The notes: generated by a model not told the origin, from the sequence alone. A DNA stretch of 64,000 nucleotides from CAWJNF01 sp963844235 (GCA_963844235.1 CAWJNF010000004.1:310001-374000); one strand, 5' to 3'; counted from the first letter of the stretch, positions 15,625 through 24,982 are shown. Numbers and translations are program-made.

Positions 15625-17364
15625 GTGGCCTCTCCCGATCCCCGCAACTTCTCTGACCTGATGGAATACCTGCACAAGGTCGACCGGCTCGGCTTCAGCC
15701 GTCGCCGCTTCCTCGGCATGATGGCCGGTGCCACCGCTGTCGGCGGCCTCCTCTCGGCCTGCGGCGGCGGCGAGGACGGAGGTGAAGCGGCGGGAACGGG
15801 GGCGGCGCCCGGCGCGGCCGAGACCAAGACCCCGGCCAACACCCTCGTCGTTGCAGCGCCCGGCACACCCTCGACGCTGGACTCCGAGTTCGACGTGAAC
15901 ATCCAGACGACGGACGCGATCGGGATGCTCTACGACTCCCTCATTCAGTTCAAGGCGATCCCCGATCCCGAGAACCCGAATGTCCTTCGCGAGGACCTCA
16001 CGATTCACGACGACGAGCCCTACGGCTGGGCGGTCGAGGGGAAGCTCGCGGATAGCTGGGAGCTCTCCTCCGACGGCACGACGGCGACGTTCACGCTGAA
16101 GCAGGGGATCAAGTCGAACTGGGGCAACGAGCTGACCGCGAACGACGTCAAGTGGACGTGGGATCGGAAGTTCGCCCAGATGGCGGTTGGCGGCTTCTTC
16201 CTCGGCGTGCTCGGGATCACGGATCCGGAGGCGATCCGCGTCGAGAGCGACTACGTCGTCTCCTTCACCACGCCGAAGCCGAACGCGGTGCTCCTGACCA
16301 TGATGGTCAATCTCTATAACCCGATCTTCGACGCGACCAAGCTGCAGGAGATCCATGACTCGGGCGACCAGTGGGCGGTTGAGTTCCTGAAGAACAACCA
16401 CGCGGGCTTCGGGCCGTACACGCTGAAGGAGCTCACGCGTGGCTCCCAGGCGGTCTTCGAGGCTCGCAGCGACTACCACGGCGAGGCGCCGGCGATGACG
16501 ACCGTCGTCTACCAGGACGTGCCGAACTCGCCTCAACGCGTCGCCCTTGTCCAGGGCGGCGATGCAGACGTGGCCCAGTACCTGCGGCCGCGCGAGCTGC
16601 AGCAGCTCGAGTCGGTCGAGGGCGTCCGGGTCGACTCGGTCCAGGGGACGCAGCAGACGTGGATCGAGCTGAACGCGAAGATCGAGCCCTTCGATGACGT
16701 CCGCGTCCGGCAGGCGATGAACTACGCGTTCCCGTTCCAGGAGGTGCTCGACACTGTCTATCTCGGTTACGGGCGACCGCTTGGGACTGGCATCCCGACG
16801 ATCTACCCCTTCGCGACGGAGGAGTACTTCCCCTACACGACCGACCTGGACAAGGCGCAGGCACTGCTCGAGGAAGCCGGGGCCGCTGGCCTCTCGACGA
16901 CGCTCAGCTACAACGCGGGGGTGCCGGAGCAGGAGGAGATCTCGACGCTCTACCAGACGACACTGCGCGAGATCGGCGTCAACATCGAGCTGAACAAGCT
17001 TCCAGCCGGCACCTTCTACGACTTCGTCAGCAAGCGGTCGGAGCCGATGATCTATTACACGGACGCGCCGTGGAACCCGGACCCGGGATATGCGAACTAC
17101 CTCTACTTCCACAAGGACTCGTTCATCAACTACTCCAACTACGTGAACGAGGAGGTTTCGAGCCTCATCACCGACGGTCTCGAGATCCTCGACCCGGCGC
17201 AGCGCGAGCCGATGTACAAGGAGGCCCAGGAGATCTACGTCAACGAGGCGCCGTGGGTTTTCGTCGTCCGTCCAGACCCGGCCCTCGCCGTGCGGGACAA
17301 TATCTCGGGCTGGGTCTACTACACGTCGAACAACGTCCGCTTCCAGGACTTCACGAAGACCTAG
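15625..17364 (+). CDS. ABC transporter substrate-binding lipoprotein (SBP_bac_5)
   Basis: A 579-residue oligopeptide/nickel-type solute-binding protein. The N-terminus carries a Tat motif SRRRFLG (residues 25-31), a hydrophobic stretch and a lipobox LLSAC (Cys46), then a Gly/Glu/Ala linker. It should therefore be Tat-exported and lipid-anchored. The mature domain has the family signature WTFTLKQGIKS-like segment (here ATFTLKQGIKSNWGNELTAN) and a C-terminal EAQEIYVNEAPWVFV. GTG start follows AGAAGGAGG. It is the first gene of the operon 15625-22354, which also encodes two permeases and two ATPases. The ligand may be a peptide or another amino compound. Confidence 0.9.
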   Translation: MASPDPRNFSDLMEYLHKVDRLGFSRRRFLGMMAGATAVGGLLSACGGGEDGGEAAGTGAAPGAAETKTPANTLVVAAPGTPSTLDSEFDVNIQTTDAIGMLYDSLIQFKAIPDPENPNVLREDLTIHDDEPYGWAVEGKLADSWELSSDGTTATFTLKQGIKSNWGNELTANDVKWTWDRKFAQMAVGGFFLGVLGITDPEAIRVESDYVVSFTTPKPNAVLLTMMVNLYNPIFDATKLQEIHDSGDQWAVEFLKNNHAGFGPYTLKELTRGSQAVFEARSDYHGEAPAMTTVVYQDVPNSPQRVALVQGGDADVAQYLRPRELQQLESVEGVRVDSVQGTQQTWIELNAKIEPFDDVRVRQAMNYAFPFQEVLDTVYLGYGRPLGTGIPTIYPFATEEYFPYTTDLDKAQALLEEAGAAGLSTTLSYNAGVPEQEEISTLYQTTLREIGVNIELNKLPAGTFYDFVSKRSEPMIYYTDAPWNPDPGYANYLYFHKDSFINYSNYVNEEVSSLITDGLEILDPAQREPMYKEAQEIYVNEAPWVFVVRPDPALAVRDNISGWVYYTSNNVRFQDFTKT

Positions 17365-17427
17365 GCGGGCTCGCATGGTCGTCGCGGGAGGGGACACGCT
17401 AGCCCTCCGTGAGTGATTGGGGAGACG

Positions 17428-18174
17428 ATGGGACAGCTGGACGGCAAGGTGGCGATCGTCACCGGTGCCGCGCGCGGCATCGGCCGTGGCATCGCGGAGG
17501 CCTTCGCCCGCGAGGGTGCCGCCGTCGCGGTCGCCGATCGGGACGAGACAGGAGCGATGGCGCTTGCGGAGGAGATCGAGGGGAAGGGGAGTCGCGCGGC
17601 CGCGATCAAGGTCGACGTCGCGAAGCCGGACGAGGTTGAGCGGATGGTGGCCAGGACGAAGGAGGAGCTAGGTGGGCTGCACATCCTCGTCAACAACGCC
17701 GGCATCGACACGGTCTCGAAGCTCGTCGACATGCCGCTCGAGCAGTGGCAGGAGATGCTCGACGTCAACCTCACGAGCGTCTTCCTCTGCACAAGGGCAG
17801 CCCTGCCGACGATGATCGAGCAGGGCTGGGGCAGGATCATCTCGATCGGCTCCCAGCTCGGTCTCATCGGCGCCGACACGATGGTCCACTACTGCGCAGC
17901 CAAGGCGGGCGTGCACGGCTTCTCGCGCGCCCTCGCCTACGAGGTTGCTCCCCACAACATCACTGTGAACGCGATCGCCCCTGGGCCGATCGATACCGAT
18001 CTGCTGCGCTCGATCCCGCAGAACTGGCTGGATCGCAAGAAGGCGGAAGTGCCGCTCGGCCGCTTTGGGAAGGTCGAGGAGATCGCGCCGACGGCGGTGT
18101 TGCTCGCCTCCGACGGCGGCGCGTACTACACCGGCGCGACGATGAACGTGTCGGGTGGCGACGCAATGGTCTAG
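17428..18174 (+). CDS. short-chain dehydrogenase/reductase
   Basis: A 248-residue classical SDR, similar in layout to 3-oxoacyl-ACP reductase and glucose dehydrogenase types. It has the cofactor motif TGAARGIG (residues about 12-19), NNAG (about 88-91), the catalytic Ser in SIGSQLG, and YCAAK (Tyr/Lys). The C-terminal VSGGDAMV is usual. Start ATG 17428 chosen for GGGGAGACG just upstream. It lies inside the ABC operon, 63 bases after the binding-protein gene and 12 before the first permease, so it probably oxidises or reduces the imported compound or a product of it. Confidence 0.9.
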   Translation: MGQLDGKVAIVTGAARGIGRGIAEAFAREGAAVAVADRDETGAMALAEEIEGKGSRAAAIKVDVAKPDEVERMVARTKEELGGLHILVNNAGIDTVSKLVDMPLEQWQEMLDVNLTSVFLCTRAALPTMIEQGWGRIISIGSQLGLIGADTMVHYCAAKAGVHGFSRALAYEVAPHNITVNAIAPGPIDTDLLRSIPQNWLDRKKAEVPLGRFGKVEEIAPTAVLLASDGGAYYTGATMNVSGGDAMV

Positions 18175-18186
18175 GTCGGGAGGTTC

Positions 18187-19197
18187 GTGAAGCTCTCGAG
18201 GTACCTCTTCCGTCGGCTCCTCTTCGTCCTTCCCCAGTTGGTCGGGATCACGCTGATCACCTTCCTGCTGGTCCAGCTCATCCCGGGGGACCCGGCGCGG
18301 CTCATGCTCGGGCCGCTCGCGAGCGAGGAGACGATCGCGGCGCTGCGCGAGCGGATGGGCCTCGACCGTTCGCTCCCCGAGCAGTACGGGCTCTACGTGT
18401 GGAACGCCCTCCAGGGCGACTTCGGGACCTCGTGGCGATCGACCAACCCCGTCGGCTTCGACCTGCGGCAGCGTCTGCCAGCCACGCTCGAGCTGATCAC
18501 GTACAGCCTGCTCATCGCCGTGCTGATCGCGATCCCGCTCGGCGTCCGAGCCGCGAGGAAGCCGGGCAAGCTCTCGGACCGGTTCTCGTTCGGCTACGGG
18601 CTGGTCGCGGGCGCCCTCCCGGAATTCTGGTTGGGGCTCATCCTGATCCTCATCCTCTATGTCAAACTCGGGCTCGTCGTTGCGCCGAACGGCCGGCTCG
18701 ACGTCGGCATCGAGGCGCCGTCCCGAATCACGGGCGCCTTTACGGTCGACAGCCTCCTTACCGGCAACTGGGCGGCGCTCAAATCCTCGTTCGAGCACCT
18801 CATCCTGCCCGTCGTCACGCTCGTGATCGTGACAATCGGGCCGATCCTGAAGATGACGCGCTCGACGATGCAGCAGGTGCTCTCCGACGACTTCGTCCGC
18901 TACGCGCGCCTCTGCGGGCTTCCGGAGCGCCTCGTTGGGCGCTACGCGCTCCGCAACGCACTGCCGCCCGTGGTCACTCTTGTCGCAGTCCTCTACAGCT
19001 TCCTCATCGGCGGCGCCGTGCTCGTCGAGGTCGTCTTCGGCTGGGGCGGTGCCGGCCAGTACGCCGTTCAGGGCGTCCTCGATGCCGACTTCGCGGTCGT
19101 GCAGGGGTTCGTCCTGATCGCCGCGATCATCTCCCTCGTCGTCTATCTGCTCGTCGACCTGATCTACTTGGCCATCGACCCACGGCTCACGCGTTGA
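18187..19197 (+). CDS. DppB-type ABC transporter permease
   Basis: A 336-residue inner-membrane permease of the dipeptide/oligopeptide/nickel family. It opens with YLFRRLLFVLPQLVGITLIT (first membrane helix) and the conserved N-terminal PGDPARL periplasmic motif, and has about six membrane segments. The EAA coupling-helix region is near residues 235-260 (RYARLCGLPERLVGRYALRN). GTG start with GGGAGG upstream. Its stop overlaps the TTG start of the next permease gene by TTGA, implying coupled translation. Confidence 0.9.
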   Translation: MKLSRYLFRRLLFVLPQLVGITLITFLLVQLIPGDPARLMLGPLASEETIAALRERMGLDRSLPEQYGLYVWNALQGDFGTSWRSTNPVGFDLRQRLPATLELITYSLLIAVLIAIPLGVRAARKPGKLSDRFSFGYGLVAGALPEFWLGLILILILYVKLGLVVAPNGRLDVGIEAPSRITGAFTVDSLLTGNWAALKSSFEHLILPVVTLVIVTIGPILKMTRSTMQQVLSDDFVRYARLCGLPERLVGRYALRNALPPVVTLVAVLYSFLIGGAVLVEVVFGWGGAGQYAVQGVLDADFAVVQGFVLIAAIISLVVYLLVDLIYLAIDPRLTR

Positions 19198-20123
19198 CAA
19201 CCGCCACGCCAGCCGCCGAGATCGCGCCCCCGCGGCGGACAGGGAAGCTCGAGCTCTTTCTGCTCGTCCTCCGGCAGCAGCCGATGCTCGCACTCGGCTA
19301 CGTGCTCGTGGTCGCGATCATCCTGTTGTCGCTCTTCGCGCCGTTGATCGCGCCCTACGACCCGGAGCAGGCGAACCCGGACGCCGTCCTCGTCCCGCCG
19401 AGCTCCTCGCACCTGATGGGCACGGACGTCTCGGGGATGGACGTGTTCAGCCGCGTCATCTACTCGGGCCGGATCGATCTCACGATCGCCGTCTTCGGCA
19501 CGCTCGTATCCGTCCTCATCGGGTTGCCGCTTGGGCTGATCGCCGGCTACTTCTCCGGTACGAAAGGGATCTGGGGCTGGATCAGTGAGGGCCTCATGCG
19601 CGCGGCGGACGTACTTCAGGCGTTTCCTGTGTTTGTGCTCGCGATCGCGCTCGTCGCGGCGCTCGGCGCGAGCGTCCGGAACGTGATCATCGCCATTGCC
19701 TTCGTCAACGCGCCGATTTACCTGCGACTACTGCGCACGCAGGCGCTCTCGCTCCGCGAGCGACGGTTCGTCGAGGCGGCGAGGGTAGCCGGGAGCTCGG
19801 AGCTGCGGATCGTCTTCCGGCATATCCTCCCGAACGCCGCGGCGCCGGCGATTGTTCAGCTCTCGGTCAACATGGGCTGGGCGGTGCTCCTTACGGCCGG
19901 GCTCTCCTTCGTCGGTGCCGGCGTCCAGGTGCCGACGCCAGAATGGGGCAGCATGATCGCAATCGGCGCGCAGAACATGATCACCGGGCAGTGGTGGCCG
20001 GCGCTCTTCCCGGGCATCGCCGTTGCGCTTACCGTGCTCGGCTTCGCTCTCGTCGGCGACAGCCTCGAGCTCATGCTCGACCCCGTACGAAGGAGGGGCC
20101 TTGTCCGCCGAGCACGCACTTGA
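19194..20123 (+). CDS. DppC-type ABC transporter permease
   Basis: A 309-residue second permease of the importer, starting at TTG 19194, which overlaps the previous stop (TTGA). It has an N-terminal cytoplasmic segment, one membrane helix (LALGYVLVVAIILLSLFAPL), a periplasmic region with HLMGTDVSGMDVFSRVIYSG (the DppC family signature LGTDxxGRDxxSR) and a BPD transport core. The EAA motif is RRFVEAARVAGSSELRIVFRH. Its last 23 bases overlap the next gene. Confidence 0.9.
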   Translation: MTTATPAAEIAPPRRTGKLELFLLVLRQQPMLALGYVLVVAIILLSLFAPLIAPYDPEQANPDAVLVPPSSSHLMGTDVSGMDVFSRVIYSGRIDLTIAVFGTLVSVLIGLPLGLIAGYFSGTKGIWGWISEGLMRAADVLQAFPVFVLAIALVAALGASVRNVIIAIAFVNAPIYLRLLRTQALSLRERRFVEAARVAGSSELRIVFRHILPNAAAPAIVQLSVNMGWAVLLTAGLSFVGAGVQVPTPEWGSMIAIGAQNMITGQWWPALFPGIAVALTVLGFALVGDSLELMLDPVRRRGLVRRART

Positions 20124-20991
20124 GGTCGACGATCTGCACACGCACTTCTTCACGGCGGAGGGCCTCGTCAAGGCGCTCGCCGGCGTGAGCTTCGCGCTCG
20201 CGCCCGGCAAGATGCTCGGGCTCGTCGGCGAGTCCGGCTCCGGCAAGACGACGCTCGCACACTCCGTGATGTGCGTCGTGCCGCGGCCGGGCCGCGTCGT
20301 CAGGGGTGAGACAAAGCTCTTCGGGCGCGATCTGCAGAAGCTGTCGGAAGACGAGCTGCGCCCCGTGCGGGGACGTGAGATCGCAATGATCGTGCCGAAC
20401 CCACGCGCCGAGCTGAACCCGCTGCTCACGATCGGTGCGCAATTGTCCAACGTCGCCCGGGTGCACCTCGGCCTGGGAAAGGACGAGGCGAGGGAGCGTG
20501 CCGAACAGATGCTCGCCGAGGTGAAGATCCCGGACCCGGCGCGACGGGCCCGCGCTTACCCACACGAGATGAGCGGCGGTATGGCGCAGCGCATCGTCAT
20601 TGCGATGGCCCTCATCTGCAGCCCGAAGGTGACGATCTCGGACGACGCGACGAGCGGTCTCGATGTGACCGTACAGGCGCAGGTGCTCGACCTGACACTG
20701 CAGCTCCTGCGCGAGCACAGCTCCTCGTCGCTCATGATCACGCGCGACCTCGGCATCGTCGCCAACTACTGCGACGAAGTGGCGGTTCTCTACCGCGGGC
20801 GCATCCTCGAGATGGCGTCGGTGGGCGAGTTCTTCGCCAACCCCCGCCACCCTTATTCGATCCAGCTTCTGAGCGCCTTCTCGTACGAGGACGCGGCCGG
20901 GCCGAACGGAAAGCCCGGGGTTCCTTACGACGAGGAGGGGCTCGAGCTTCGCGAGATCGCGCCGGGGCACTTCGCGAGGGACGTGGGATGA
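20101..20991 (+). CDS. DppD-type ABC ATPase with degenerate catalytic motifs
   Basis: A 296-residue ATPase subunit starting at TTG 20101, directly after AAGGAGGGGCC and inside the end of dppC. Walker A is intact (GESGSGKTT) and the signature SGGMAQR is near normal. Three catalytic positions deviate: the Q-loop reads MIVPNP where MIFQDP is usual (Gln to Pro), Walker B ends ISDDATSGLD where ADEPTSALD is usual (catalytic Glu to Asp), and the switch loop is ITRDLG where ITHDLG is usual (His to Arg). The rest is well conserved with no frameshift, so this looks like a fixed asymmetric subunit. The canonical partner encoded next (DppF) would do most of the hydrolysis. Confidence 0.88.
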   Translation: MSAEHALEVDDLHTHFFTAEGLVKALAGVSFALAPGKMLGLVGESGSGKTTLAHSVMCVVPRPGRVVRGETKLFGRDLQKLSEDELRPVRGREIAMIVPNPRAELNPLLTIGAQLSNVARVHLGLGKDEARERAEQMLAEVKIPDPARRARAYPHEMSGGMAQRIVIAMALICSPKVTISDDATSGLDVTVQAQVLDLTLQLLREHSSSSLMITRDLGIVANYCDEVAVLYRGRILEMASVGEFFANPRHPYSIQLLSAFSYEDAAGPNGKPGVPYDEEGLELREIAPGHFARDVG

Positions 20992-22040
20992 GCGAGGGGA
21001 ACGGCGCGCCCGTCCTCGAGGCCGTAGACCTTGTCAAGCACTACCCGATCGCCCACTCCCGCGCGTTCGTCGCGGCGGTCAACGGCGTCTCGTTCGAGAT
21101 CGAGCGCGGAAAGACGCTCGGCCTTGTCGGCGAGAGCGGATCGGGGAAGAGCACGGTCGCGCGCGTGATCTTGAACCTCACCCCGCCGACCGCCGGCAAG
21201 ATCCTGTTCGAGGGACGCGACGTGAGCTCGTTGCCCGCATCGGAGGTGAACGCGCTCCGCCGGCGCATCCAGCTCGTCTTCCAGGAGCCGTACGACTCGC
21301 TCAACCCCCGCATGACGATTGGGTCGATCGTCGCCGAGCCGCTCGTCGTAAGGAAGGTCGACAAGGCGGCGCGCGCTCGGAGGGTGCACGAGCTGCTCGA
21401 CCTCGTTCACCTCGACCGCTCGATCCTCCACCACTACCCGCATGAGATCTCGGGCGGCCTCCAGCAGCGGATCGGGATCGCGCGCGCGATCGCGACAGAT
21501 CCGACACTCCTCGTTCTCGACGAGCCCACCTCAGCCCTCGACCCGCGGGCGCGAGCCCAGATCATCCGGCTCCTGATCGAGCTCCAGGAGCGGCTCGGGA
21601 TCACGTACCTCTTTATCACGCACGACCTGAACACACTCCGCCACGTCAGCCACCGCATCGCCGTGATGTACCTCGGGCTGATCGTCGAGGAGGGCCCGAC
21701 AGCCGAGGTCTTCGAGGAGCAGCGCCACCCGTACACGCGCGCCCTCCTGTCGTCGGTGCTCTACCCGGATCCGAAGACCCGGCGGGAGCGCTTCGAGCTC
21801 CGGGGGGAGATCCCGAGCCCAATCGACCTTCCACACGGCTGCTACCTCGCCTCGCGCTGCCCGCTCGCGCTGCCCGAGTGCACGACGGCAATCCCGCCTC
21901 TCGTCCCGGTCGCGCCGGACAGGACGAGCGCGTGCATCCGACACGAGATCGTGCCCCGGATCTCGGGAGACGAAGCTCGGCGGGAGGCGGAGCGGGCCGA
22001 CGTGGAGCTCGGGCGGGTGCGCGTGTTCGAGAGCGTATGA
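20988..22040 (+). CDS. DppF-type ABC ATPase
   Basis: A 350-residue second ATPase of the importer. All motifs are canonical: GESGSGKST, Q-loop VFQEPYDSLNP, signature SGGLQQR, Walker B LLVLDEPTSALD, switch FITHDL. The C-terminal oligopeptide-transporter extension with cysteines (CYLASRCPLALPEC, ACIRHE) is present. ATG overlaps the DppD stop (ATGA). With the degenerate DppD it should form a heterodimer with one consensus and one impaired site. Confidence 0.92.
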   Translation: MSEGNGAPVLEAVDLVKHYPIAHSRAFVAAVNGVSFEIERGKTLGLVGESGSGKSTVARVILNLTPPTAGKILFEGRDVSSLPASEVNALRRRIQLVFQEPYDSLNPRMTIGSIVAEPLVVRKVDKAARARRVHELLDLVHLDRSILHHYPHEISGGLQQRIGIARAIATDPTLLVLDEPTSALDPRARAQIIRLLIELQERLGITYLFITHDLNTLRHVSHRIAVMYLGLIVEEGPTAEVFEEQRHPYTRALLSSVLYPDPKTRRERFELRGEIPSPIDLPHGCYLASRCPLALPECTTAIPPLVPVAPDRTSACIRHEIVPRISGDEARREAERADVELGRVRVFESV

Positions 22041-22354
22041 GAGGCCTGCTGCGAGCGTTCGGCCGCGCGGAGCCCGGCGAGACGCTCGAACTCTCGATCG
22101 GGGAAAGGCGTTACGTGTACCTCGACCACCTCTGCGCCGGGTCCGAGCAGCACCGTCTCCTCGGCGTCGAGCTCAGCGACGAGGAGCGGGCGTCCCTGCA
22201 TGGGGGAGCAACCGTTGACCTCGTGATGAACTGCGGTGCCTGCCTCTGGGAGCGGCGGATCGCCCTTCGGCTCGCTAGCGGGAGTGCCCCATGCGCCGCT
22301 CTGCCGCTGACGAGTGCGCTCGTCGGGCGCGCGGGCGACCCGGCCGGGCCGTGA
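22037..22354 (+). CDS. small hypothetical protein, last gene of the ABC operon
   Basis: A 105-residue protein whose ATG overlaps the DppF stop by ATGA, so it is translationally coupled and probably belongs to the operon. It contains IGERRYVYLDHL and a cysteine cluster MNCGACLWERR (CxxC). No signal peptide or membrane segment is evident. I recognise no family; a CxxC metal or redox site is possible. Confidence 0.6.
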   Translation: MRGLLRAFGRAEPGETLELSIGERRYVYLDHLCAGSEQHRLLGVELSDEERASLHGGATVDLVMNCGACLWERRIALRLASGSAPCAALPLTSALVGRAGDPAGP

Positions 22355-22508
22355 CCACGGCGAGAACCGGCGAACGCCGAGGAAGGCGGGAACGCCTCAC
22401 GACGAATCGCAGCGCTGCGCTCGGCCGCAGACGGGCATCGCCTATATAGCGCTTCAGAGAGGTACCGAGTCTCGGCGCACGGGCGGTCGTCCAGCCTGAC
22501 GCCTCCGA

Positions 22509-23456
22509 TTACACCACGCTTCGAAACGGGCGGGGGCACGCCGCGATCTTCGGGATCTTCACGCGTGCGATCGACGAGAAGGGCGAGGGCTGGCAGGACT
22601 GGCAGAGGCCCACGTCACAGGCGACGGAGAGAAAGACGAACGCGTCAGGGATCGAGAATCCCCACTCGTCCACGAGGATGCGGACAGCCTCCTCGCACGC
22701 GAGCTCGATCGCCTCGCGGATGTCGGGTCCGGATGTCCCGTGTACCACCCAGCAGTCGTCGCGTTCGGTAACGGGCCAGGCTCCGCTCGCGCTCTTGAGG
22801 ACGTCGAAGCGCACCGTCGCCTCACCCGCGACTTCAACGCCCGTCACGCACACCTCCGCATCGCCCATCGCGGCATGCATGTCTCCTGCGGCGAACATGC
22901 CGCCGGACTGACGGACGGGCATGTACAGCGTCGAGCCGACGCCGGTCATGTGGTCGTCGAGGTTGCCCCCGTGCTGCCCGGCGAGCCCGCAAGGTACGGG
23001 ATCGCCCGACTCCGTCGCCACGCCTACGACGCCCAGCATCGGACGGGCCGGGAAGGAGATGCGGTCGTTCATGTGGATCATCCCGTCCTCGACCCGGAAG
23101 ATGCGCGTCACCGGCTCGTGGAGCTGTCGATGGAGTTGTCCGATGCCGGGAGTCGCGAAAGCGACGCCCGTTGCCGCCGGGCGGATGTCGAGGATCTCGA
23201 CGACGAGCGAGTCACCCGGCTCCGCACCGCGAACGGCAACCGGACCGGTCGATCCATTGACACGGTTCAGATCGAGGTCGGTGAAGACGTCCTGGATCAG
23301 CTGCTCCTCGCTGGTCAGCTGGTTTCCGAGACCGTCCTTCATGCAGAGCGTCACAACGGCGCCTGGGTCGACTTCGAGCGCGGGCGTCATGTCGGGTCCG
23401 AACGAGAAGACGACTTGCTCGTCGGTCAGCATGTGGTCGGCAGTCGAGATCGCCAT
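22509..23456 (-). CDS. acetamidase/formamidase family protein
   Basis: A 315-residue FmdA/AmdA-family amidohydrolase, normally releasing ammonia from short amides. It shows HHxx-free early strands, RVNGSTGPVAVRGAEPGD (family signature around residues 64-81), GCNxDxxG-like GQHGGNLDDHM, GDMHAAMGDAEVC (metal/active-site loop) and a C-terminal SVACDVGLCQS. AAGGAGG is 10 bases before the ATG. It is convergent with the ABC operon. Amide hydrolysis would fit an imported amino/amide substrate. The C-terminus is a little shorter than in some relatives. Confidence 0.88.
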   Translation of the reverse strand: MAISTADHMLTDEQVVFSFGPDMTPALEVDPGAVVTLCMKDGLGNQLTSEEQLIQDVFTDLDLNRVNGSTGPVAVRGAEPGDSLVVEILDIRPAATGVAFATPGIGQLHRQLHEPVTRIFRVEDGMIHMNDRISFPARPMLGVVGVATESGDPVPCGLAGQHGGNLDDHMTGVGSTLYMPVRQSGGMFAAGDMHAAMGDAEVCVTGVEVAGEATVRFDVLKSASGAWPVTERDDCWVVHGTSGPDIREAIELACEEAVRILVDEWGFSIPDAFVFLSVACDVGLCQSCQPSPFSSIARVKIPKIAACPRPFRSVV

Positions 23457-23574
23457 TGTGCTCTACCTCCTTCTTGCGATCGGCGGGCCTTTCATTAGAC
23501 AGATTGACAATGGTGTTCGCCATCATCATCCGACTCGTGTCGAGGACTGGCTTTATCGCATCAGAATCTCGTCT

Positions 23575-24801
23575 CTAGTACTCGGCATCTGCGTCGGACG
23601 AGATCGGCTCGCCGTGCTCGGCGCCTCGACCGTGGCCCGAGATCGCCATTGCGAGAAGCGGGAACACGAGGACGGAGACCATCCCGGCCCCGATCAGCGA
23701 AGCGCCGACATCGCCTGGGATTGCGCCACGATCAGTGCCGATCCCGACGATCGCAACGATCAGCGGCAGCCCCGTCGCCCCGAACAGCGCAAGGCTGAGC
23801 GTCCGCCGGGGTCCCAGCTCTCGGAGCCAAAGAAGCGACGAGGCGCCGCGCACGATCAGCATGAGCACGAGGAAGAGCGCAGCGAGCGCGAGCCCGGTCG
23901 CGCTCAGGAGGCTGTCGAGGTCGAAGCCCATGCCCGTGACGACGAAGTAGATCGGGATCACGAAGCCGAAGCCAATGCCCTCCAGCCGCATGCGCACGGC
24001 CTCGCCGGGGGGCGAATCGAGGGTCAGCCCGACGACCAACCCGGCAGCGAACGCGCCCAGCACGAAGTCGAACCCCACCTCCTCGGCGAGGAGAACGAGC
24101 GCGGCGAGGACGAAAACGGAGAGTCGAACCGCCGCCTGACCCGTCGTATTGACTGTCTCCCGCAGGGCGCGGAGCATCTTGGGTGGGCGCGCGCGCAGCG
24201 TCGCGGCCGCAGCCAATGCGACCAGAGCGCCGAAGGCGAGCAGGAGCAGCCCTTCGGCGACGGCGCCGTAGATGCCGGTGAGGAAGACCGAGATCACGAC
24301 GATCGGCCAGAACTCTCCGGCGACCCCGGTACCCAGCACGGCCGTGCCGAGCGGGGTCGGCAGCAGACCGGCATCGGCGAGGATCGGCACGAGCGTTCCC
24401 AGTGCGGTCGTCGCCAGCGCCAGCCCCAGCAGCCACCACTCTGCATCGACGCCCGCCCCGTACAACACGGCTCCGACAGCGAGGCCCAGCACGAGCGAGA
24501 CCGCCCAGCCTCCGCTACCGCGCACGAGGGAATCCCGGGGCACGCGGCGCTCGACAACCTCGAGCCCGGCGAAGAAGAACAAGAACACCAGCCCGACATT
24601 CGCCAGGAAGTCGATATACGGGTCGGCCTGCGCGATGTCCAGCACCTGGGAGCCCACGACGATCCCGAGCACCATCTCGACGACCACCGTCGGCAGCACG
24701 AGGCGACTGTGCACCCGCGACAGGATCGCTCCGGCACTCGCAGCGGCCAGGACGAGGACGAGCGAAACAAGGTCAGGCGGCGGCACAGCCGCAAGACTCA
24801 C
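23575..24801 (-). CDS. CPA2-type cation:proton antiporter
   Basis: A 408-residue integral membrane protein of the monovalent cation:proton antiporter-2 (KefB/NapA-like) family, with about 12 hydrophobic segments. Conserved marks include the first-helix PxVVVEMVLGIVVG, GLVFLFFFAGLEV, the unwound-helix region and ALFGATGLPLIVA near the end. No C-terminal RCK/TrkA-N regulatory domain follows; the chain ends in a 30-residue acidic tail. It likely exchanges Na+ or K+ for H+. Neighbouring genes give no specific clue. Confidence 0.88.
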   Translation of the reverse strand: MSLAAVPPPDLVSLVLVLAAASAGAILSRVHSRLVLPTVVVEMVLGIVVGSQVLDIAQADPYIDFLANVGLVFLFFFAGLEVVERRVPRDSLVRGSGGWAVSLVLGLAVGAVLYGAGVDAEWWLLGLALATTALGTLVPILADAGLLPTPLGTAVLGTGVAGEFWPIVVISVFLTGIYGAVAEGLLLLAFGALVALAAAATLRARPPKMLRALRETVNTTGQAAVRLSVFVLAALVLLAEEVGFDFVLGAFAAGLVVGLTLDSPPGEAVRMRLEGIGFGFVIPIYFVVTGMGFDLDSLLSATGLALAALFLVLMLIVRGASSLLWLRELGPRRTLSLALFGATGLPLIVAIVGIGTDRGAIPGDVGASLIGAGMVSVLVFPLLAMAISGHGRGAEHGEPISSDADAEY

Positions 24802-24860
24802 GGAGAATGCGCGCCACCGCCACGGACGAGCCAGCCTAAAGGCCCGACTCCTCCGCCGGC

Positions 24861-24911
24861 GCGAGCGTGCAACCCACGCCTGCTAGATTCGACCCCTGCG
24901 CCGCTCCGTAG
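24861..24911 (+). tRNA. second tRNA-Sec 3'-end remnant
   Basis: This 51-base element matches 10287-10338 closely: CGTGCAACCCACGCCT, then TTCGAC(C/T)CCTGCG, then CCGCTCCGTAG, with about seven differences and one missing base. The variable-arm hairpin is kept, but the T stem no longer pairs fully and the anticodon is absent. Same orientation as the first copy. Confidence 0.5.
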
Positions 24912-24982
24912 CCCGGCATGAGTGGGTCTGCCGTGGACCGGGGAAAGCCGACCGAGGACGGTCGCGACCGAAGGGAGCCACG

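Noticed and set aside
15574..17397. 607-residue minus-strand frame opposite the substrate-binding protein
   Set aside because: Arg/Val/Asp-rich antisense shadow; the plus strand encodes a standard SBP with Tat and lipobox signals.
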